From Bacteroidota bacterium (lineage in GTDB: Bacteria; Bacteroidota; Bacteroidia; Chitinophagales; Chitinophagaceae): DNA of 64,000 bases. Under the pieces are notes generated by a model. The model was not told the DNA's origin. It searched no databases and was given only the letters and a program-made list of their open reading frames with translations. The first letter of the stretch is position 1; every line of letters begins with the position of its first letter. This document shows positions 59,915 through 64,000 of this stretch, in pieces. The DNA is taken from contig JAEZGS010000025.1 of assembly GCA_023437225.1 (NCBI GenBank), positions 1 to 64,000 of the forward strand, written 5' to 3'. A program made the position numbers and the translations under genes.

Positions 59915-62900
59915 TTGACAATCAGAATATATTTAGTGATCCTTTTTTTCATGTTTGTTTCAGCAGTCCGGGCCCAGAATCCGGGTGCTGATTTTACCGT
60001 ATCGAAACAGGCAGGCTGTTCCCCTCTTACTGTTTCATTTCGGGATTCGTCGAGCGGAGATCCAAAATACTGGAACTGGGATTTCGGGAACGGACAGATC
60101 AGCAACGTTCAACACCCGACGGTCACTTATACGCGGCCTGGAACTTACACCGTAACGCTCGTCGTGAGAAACGCGTTTGGTACAGATGGCATCACCAAAG
60201 AATCTCTCATAACGGTAGCGGGATCGCCGACGGCAAACTTCGCAGCCGATCGGATCAATGCCTGCATCCCCTCTACGATAAATTTTTCCGATCGAAGCAT
60301 TGACACAACAGGCACCCTCACTGCATGGGAATGGAGTTTCGGAGACGGGACCACGTCAAGCGAACAGAATCCCTCTCATAGTTACTCACAACCCGGTTTT
60401 TATACTGTTTCATTGAAAGTCACCAGCAGCAGCGGTTGCACTTCAACAAGCACACGCGTCCGTTTGATTCGCATTTTCTCAGGTGTGATCGCCGATTTTG
60501 TGCCCACCGCACCTGCAACGTGCCGGCCGCCTTTTGATGTCACTTTAATGAATCAAACAAGCGGACCTGGCGTCATGAGTTATACCTGGGACCTTGGCAA
60601 TGGCGCAACTTCAACTGCGCAAAATCCAGCAGTCACCTATTCTTCCAATGGGACATACAGTGCACGCCTGACAGCAACGAGCGACTTTGGTTGCTCAAAC
60701 ACAGTTGAAAAAAGCTTTCCGATCCAACAGTTCAATACAGATTTTAGCGGACCCGATACAATTTGTATAAACTCATTCGCAAGTTTTACAAACATATCTA
60801 CCGACAGTGCTCAATTGACGGAATGGAGGCTTGGCGACAGTAGTTATGCAGGTTCCGGCGCAACACGGTTCTTTGCTGCAGCGGGAATTTATCCTATCCG
60901 GCTGATACAGTCATTTGGCACATGTAAGGATTCCGTAACCCGGAATCTTGTTGTTGTTAATAAGCCTCAGGTGCAATTTACATCTGACAAAACTGAAGGA
61001 TGCCGCGCTCCCTTCATCGTCAACTTCACCGACCAGACACCCAATGCAGTTGCGTGGCTATGGGAATTCGGTGACGGCACAAGTTCTACTGATCGCACTC
61101 CTCAACACGAGTATACATCACTTGGAACATTCGACGTCAAACTCACAGTTACTGATCGATTCGGCTGCACAGATACCTTGCTGAGAGCTGCATACATTCA
61201 GATTGCGGCGCCAACGGTGCAAATCAGAAATGCACCTGCTGGTGGTTGTGCTCCGTTTATTTATTCGCCCACAATTAATCTTGTATCCGTTGAGCCGGTA
61301 ACAAACTACCTATGGGATTTTGGAGACGGGGGTACTTCATCAGCTGCTGCACCGACGCATACATACGCGGATTCAGGAACATATAATTTGTCACTACGAA
61401 TTACCACCGCAAGTGGGTGCGAAGCCTTTGTTTCTGTTGCCAATGGCGTGCGTGTAGGTAAACTACCTGTCGCAAATTTCACGGTCGTGCAAACGGATGT
61501 TTGCGCATCTACTGCAGTACAGTTTTTAGATAATTCCACTGGAGGAGTCAATGCATGGAACTGGAACTTTGGAGATGGAAGTATTTCAAATTTACAGAAC
61601 CCCACACATCAATTCAGGGACACAGGCATGATGCAAGTGACATTAACAGCCTTGAACAATGGATGCCCGGCTACATTAACACGATCAAACTCAGTACACA
61701 TCCAGCCGCCGGTGGCGGACTTTACCGTTGACGTAAGTTGTGTGCAGTCAGGTCTTGTTAACTTCACCAACCGTTCGCTCTTGAATCCCAATCTGCCCGT
61801 GAAATACTTCTGGCAATTCGGTGACCCTGACAACAATATCGATTCTGTGAGAAATCCGCAGTTTCGGTTTCCAGGTGTGGGCACTTATAATGTTTCGCTT
61901 ACTGTAACACAGGACACATGCTCAAATGTCTTCGTGTTTCCTGTCACAGTGACTAGTGAGCGTGCTCAATTCAGTGTCAGCAAATCTTCTGTATGCCTGA
62001 ATGAAAATGTCACTCTAAGCGCTACCGGCAGTAACTCTTCAAACATTTCTTCGTACAGATGGCGGATTGACCAGGGCAACTGGTTTCCAGGTGGAAGAAG
62101 TATTGACACCAGCTTTCAAACAACAGGAGATCGGACGATTTCTCTGATCACTGTTGATATCAACGGTTGTACAGATACACTTGTGCGTGTTGCAGCCTTA
62201 TCTGTCACCGGACCCACAGCAGGATTCAGTGTAAACCAATTTGAAAACTGCGTTGATGCTCCAGTGACATTTAATGATACCACAAAATCGCCGGTAGCCA
62301 TAAGGACCTGGCGGTGGGATTTTGGCGATGGAAACAGCGCAGTATTCACGGCTCCCGGTTTTACTCACACATATACCGATACGGGGCTTTTCAAGGTAAC
62401 ACTTACCGTCGAAGATGTAAATGGATGCGTTGATAGTAACTCCGTGATCAACGTAATTCATGTGTCAAAGGCACGTGCAAATTTTGGCAGCGATACTACC
62501 GTTGTTTGTCCCGGTATTCCCATTACTCTCAGCGATTCGTCTGCCGGCCCGGAACTGAGATATCAATGGTATTTCGGTGATGGAAGGACGTCAACCGCTC
62601 AACAACCCATACACTCTTATTCAGGAGATGATGCTATATATACTGTGTCACTGCGGGTAACCAATGAGTTCGGTTGTTCCGATTCTCTCGCACGCGAAAA
62701 TTTCATTTCGGTCCGCACACCTAAAGCGTCATTTAATATGCGAGACAGTCTCACCTTATGCCCACCGTTCGAAACTGCCTTTTATAATACAGGAACGGAT
62801 TTCGAAACTATTTACTGGGATATGGGTGACGGCAGCAATGCTTTGCTGGGAGATACCGTACGCCATTTCTTCAATGCATATGGTACATATAATCCGAAAT

Positions 62901-64000
62901 TAATTCTTGTCGGCTATGGTGGTTGCCGGGATACGGCTACAAAGACAGTGCGTGTAGTTAATCCAAATTCAGTTGTGATGGACTACTCACCTCTTGGTGC
63001 ATGCAATCGACTTAATGTAGACTTCAATTTGCAACCCCCCGCTGGAACCCGCTTCCTGCTTCAATTTGGAGATGGCAAGACTGATTCCACCCAACGCACT
63101 ACATTATCACATCTTTATCCGGCGCCGGCGATCTATAACCCGGTGATGGTGATTACTGATCCTACTGGTTGTATTGTAAATGTTGGTGGACGCAATCCTA
63201 TCCGGGTTATAGGAGCCATACCTTTATTTGGCGTAGACAATACTCAATTCTGCGATTCCGGTACAGTATTCTTCACCAACTATTCGCTTGGTAATGATCC
63301 TGTAATAACGCATACCTGGAATTTCGGCGATGGACAAACATCGAATAATCGTGATGAAGTCCACTCCTATTCGCAGCCCGGGATTTATACACCTACATTA
63401 ACCGTACTTACCCGAAGTGGGTGCACTGATTCTGTTCAGGACACAATTGTGGTTCACAGCACTCCGGCAACAACCATTATTTCAAAGGATACTGTTTGCG
63501 TAGGAGAACTTGTATTACTTAACGGACAACTCAACAGTCCGGCGACAAGCCCTGTTGAGTTTTCCTGGAGTTTTGGAGATGGCTCTACGTCGTCAATTAA
63601 TAATCCCTCTCACAGGTTCGGGGCACCTGGCAACTACACGATTACTCTGAATACTACTGTACCTTTTGGCTGTTCAAGTGTCAGCACAAAGGAAATTGTT
63701 GTTGTTCCGGGACCCGAAATCATTTTTGGTGAAGACCCCACGATTGTGTCTGGTCGTTCAACTCCAGTTCCGGTAACATATAATGGCGACATCATCCGAT
63801 ACGAGTGGACACCACCCCGCGATCTTACATGCACCGATTGTCCATTTCCAAATGCCCGTCCACGCTACGATACCAGGTATAGCCTTACAGTAACTGATCG
63901 CCGCGGATGTACGTCAACTGCGGAAATCCAGGTTAATGTGGTCTGTAGCGGAAGCAACGTTTTCCTCCCGACCACTTTCTCTCCAAACGGAGATGGATCG
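59915..64000 (+). CDS. giant PKD-repeat surface protein with T9SS type B tail (3' end cut by the window)
   Basis: At least 1,362 residues; the frame is open from an in-frame stop at 59852 to the window edge. The start is the TTG at 59915, which alone gives a full signal peptide (TIRIYLVILFFMFVSAVRAQ); the first ATG is at 59951. About fifteen PKD or PKD-like domains follow, each about 85-95 residues with a WxFGDG core (WDFGNG, WSFGDG, WEFGDG, WNFGDG and variants; some degenerate such as WRLGDS and LQFGDG). The last segment, EWTPPRDLTCTDC... to FLPTTFSPNGDG, is the start of the gliding-motility-type C-terminal sorting domain. It should be secreted by the type IX system and act in adhesion or surface binding. 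Confidence 0.92.
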   Translation, partial: MTIRIYLVILFFMFVSAVRAQNPGADFTVSKQAGCSPLTVSFRDSSSGDPKYWNWDFGNGQISNVQHPTVTYTRPGTYTVTLVVRNAFGTDGITKESLITVAGSPTANFAADRINACIPSTINFSDRSIDTTGTLTAWEWSFGDGTTSSEQNPSHSYSQPGFYTVSLKVTSSSGCTSTSTRVRLIRIFSGVIADFVPTAPATCRPPFDVTLMNQTSGPGVMSYTWDLGNGATSTAQNPAVTYSSNGTYSARLTATSDFGCSNTVEKSFPIQQFNTDFSGPDTICINSFASFTNISTDSAQLTEWRLGDSSYAGSGATRFFAAAGIYPIRLIQSFGTCKDSVTRNLVVVNKPQVQFTSDKTEGCRAPFIVNFTDQTPNAVAWLWEFGDGTSSTDRTPQHEYTSLGTFDVKLTVTDRFGCTDTLLRAAYIQIAAPTVQIRNAPAGGCAPFIYSPTINLVSVEPVTNYLWDFGDGGTSSAAAPTHTYADSGTYNLSLRITTASGCEAFVSVANGVRVGKLPVANFTVVQTDVCASTAVQFLDNSTGGVNAWNWNFGDGSISNLQNPTHQFRDTGMMQVTLTALNNGCPATLTRSNSVHIQPPVADFTVDVSCVQSGLVNFTNRSLLNPNLPVKYFWQFGDPDNNIDSVRNPQFRFPGVGTYNVSLTVTQDTCSNVFVFPVTVTSERAQFSVSKSSVCLNENVTLSATGSNSSNISSYRWRIDQGNWFPGGRSIDTSFQTTGDRTISLITVDINGCTDTLVRVAALSVTGPTAGFSVNQFENCVDAPVTFNDTTKSPVAIRTWRWDFGDGNSAVFTAPGFTHTYTDTGLFKVTLTVEDVNGCVDSNSVINVIHVSKARANFGSDTTVVCPGIPITLSDSSAGPELRYQWYFGDGRTSTAQQPIHSYSGDDAIYTVSLRVTNEFGCSDSLARENFISVRTPKASFNMRDSLTLCPPFETAFYNTGTDFETIYWDMGDGSNALLGDTVRHFFNAYGTYNPKLILVGYGGCRDTATKTVRVVNPNSVVMDYSPLGACNRLNVDFNLQPPAGTRFLLQFGDGKTDSTQRTTLSHLYPAPAIYNPVMVITDPTGCIVNVGGRNPIRVIGAIPLFGVDNTQFCDSGTVFFTNYSLGNDPVITHTWNFGDGQTSNNRDEVHSYSQPGIYTPTLTVLTRSGCTDSVQDTIVVHSTPATTIISKDTVCVGELVLLNGQLNSPATSPVEFSWSFGDGSTSSINNPSHRFGAPGNYTITLNTTVPFGCSSVSTKEIVVVPGPEIIFGEDPTIVSGRSTPVPVTYNGDIIRYEWTPPRDLTCTDCPFPNARPRYDTRYSLTVTDRRGCTSTAEIQVNVVCSGSNVFLPTTFSPNGDGS

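Overview
This window is a chromosomal segment of a Bacteroidota bacterium, most likely of the Chitinophagaceae/Chitinophagia group (inferred from gene content, not from a 16S gene, since none is present). The evidence: promoters of the form TTG-N17..20-TAnnTTTG rather than the E. coli -35/-10; weak or absent Shine-Dalgarno sequences; small conserved Bacteroidota proteins of the DUF4293, DUF2795 and PepSY-like types; a large PKD-repeat adhesin with the start of a type IX secretion (type B) sorting tail; a SusC/FecA-type TonB-dependent receptor; and ECF sigma factors without linked anti-sigma genes.

Layout. 1-322 is the 5' part of a group II intron (minus strand) inserted directly behind the intrinsic terminator of an ECF sigma factor (365-1045). 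1.2-6.2 kb carries a GH2 glycosidase, tRNA-Pro(UGG), a secreted alkaline-phosphatase-superfamily protein, tRNA-Ser(GCU) and dnaA, followed by a 579-bp AT-rich gene-free region. 6.8-11.8 kb holds an FAD dehydrogenase, a NatA/NatB-like ABC exporter and a coiled-coil secreted protein behind an operator-like palindrome. 11.9-19.6 kb has a sugar nucleotidyltransferase, glyA, uvrA and a second ECF sigma factor. 19.7-25.5 kb has dsbD with a separate DsbD-alpha-like partner, purQ, and a membrane/secreted protein pair of unknown function. 25.7-34.3 kb has kup, a membrane-anchored hydrolase, a mitochondrial-type citrate synthase, an LptF/G permease, tgt, a glycosyltransferase and rsmG, followed by a candidate free-standing small RNA. 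34.5-44.5 kb has an M1 peptidase, two PepSY-like paralogues, the pepP-pssA-purS-rsmI cluster, pckA with a structured leader, a DUF922 protein and a patatin. 44.5-55.1 kb has dNK-trpS, gatC, two LolD/MacB-type ATPases, an ATP:cobalamin adenosyltransferase, fabI, recN, a TPR-like protein and a zinc-ribbon/Nif3 pair. 55.1-64 kb has NIPSNAP, a TonB receptor, an M32 carboxypeptidase and the PKD adhesin, which runs off the right edge.

How it works together. Most of the window is housekeeping: replication initiation, excision and recombination repair (uvrA, recN), translation (trpS, gatC, tgt, rsmG, rsmI, two tRNAs), purine synthesis (purQ, purS, glyA), central carbon (citrate synthase, pckA) and envelope/lipid biogenesis (fabI, pssA, LptF/G, LolD). 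Transcription units are short and often convergent, with perfect hairpin terminators in many of the junctions.

The least expected signal lies between genes. Five 3'-flanking positions carry short arrays of degenerate 7-mers (four loci) or 8-mers (one locus) that begin 0-4 nt after a stop codon, each with its own unit sequence and several with inverted copies. These genes have no ordinary intrinsic terminator. Other non-coding signals are a promoter-plus-terminator cassette for an ~85-nt RNA at 34.4 kb, a palindrome plus nested hairpin in front of pckA, a palindrome covering the start site of the coiled-coil gene, and several promoters so close to the ATG that the mRNAs should be leaderless.
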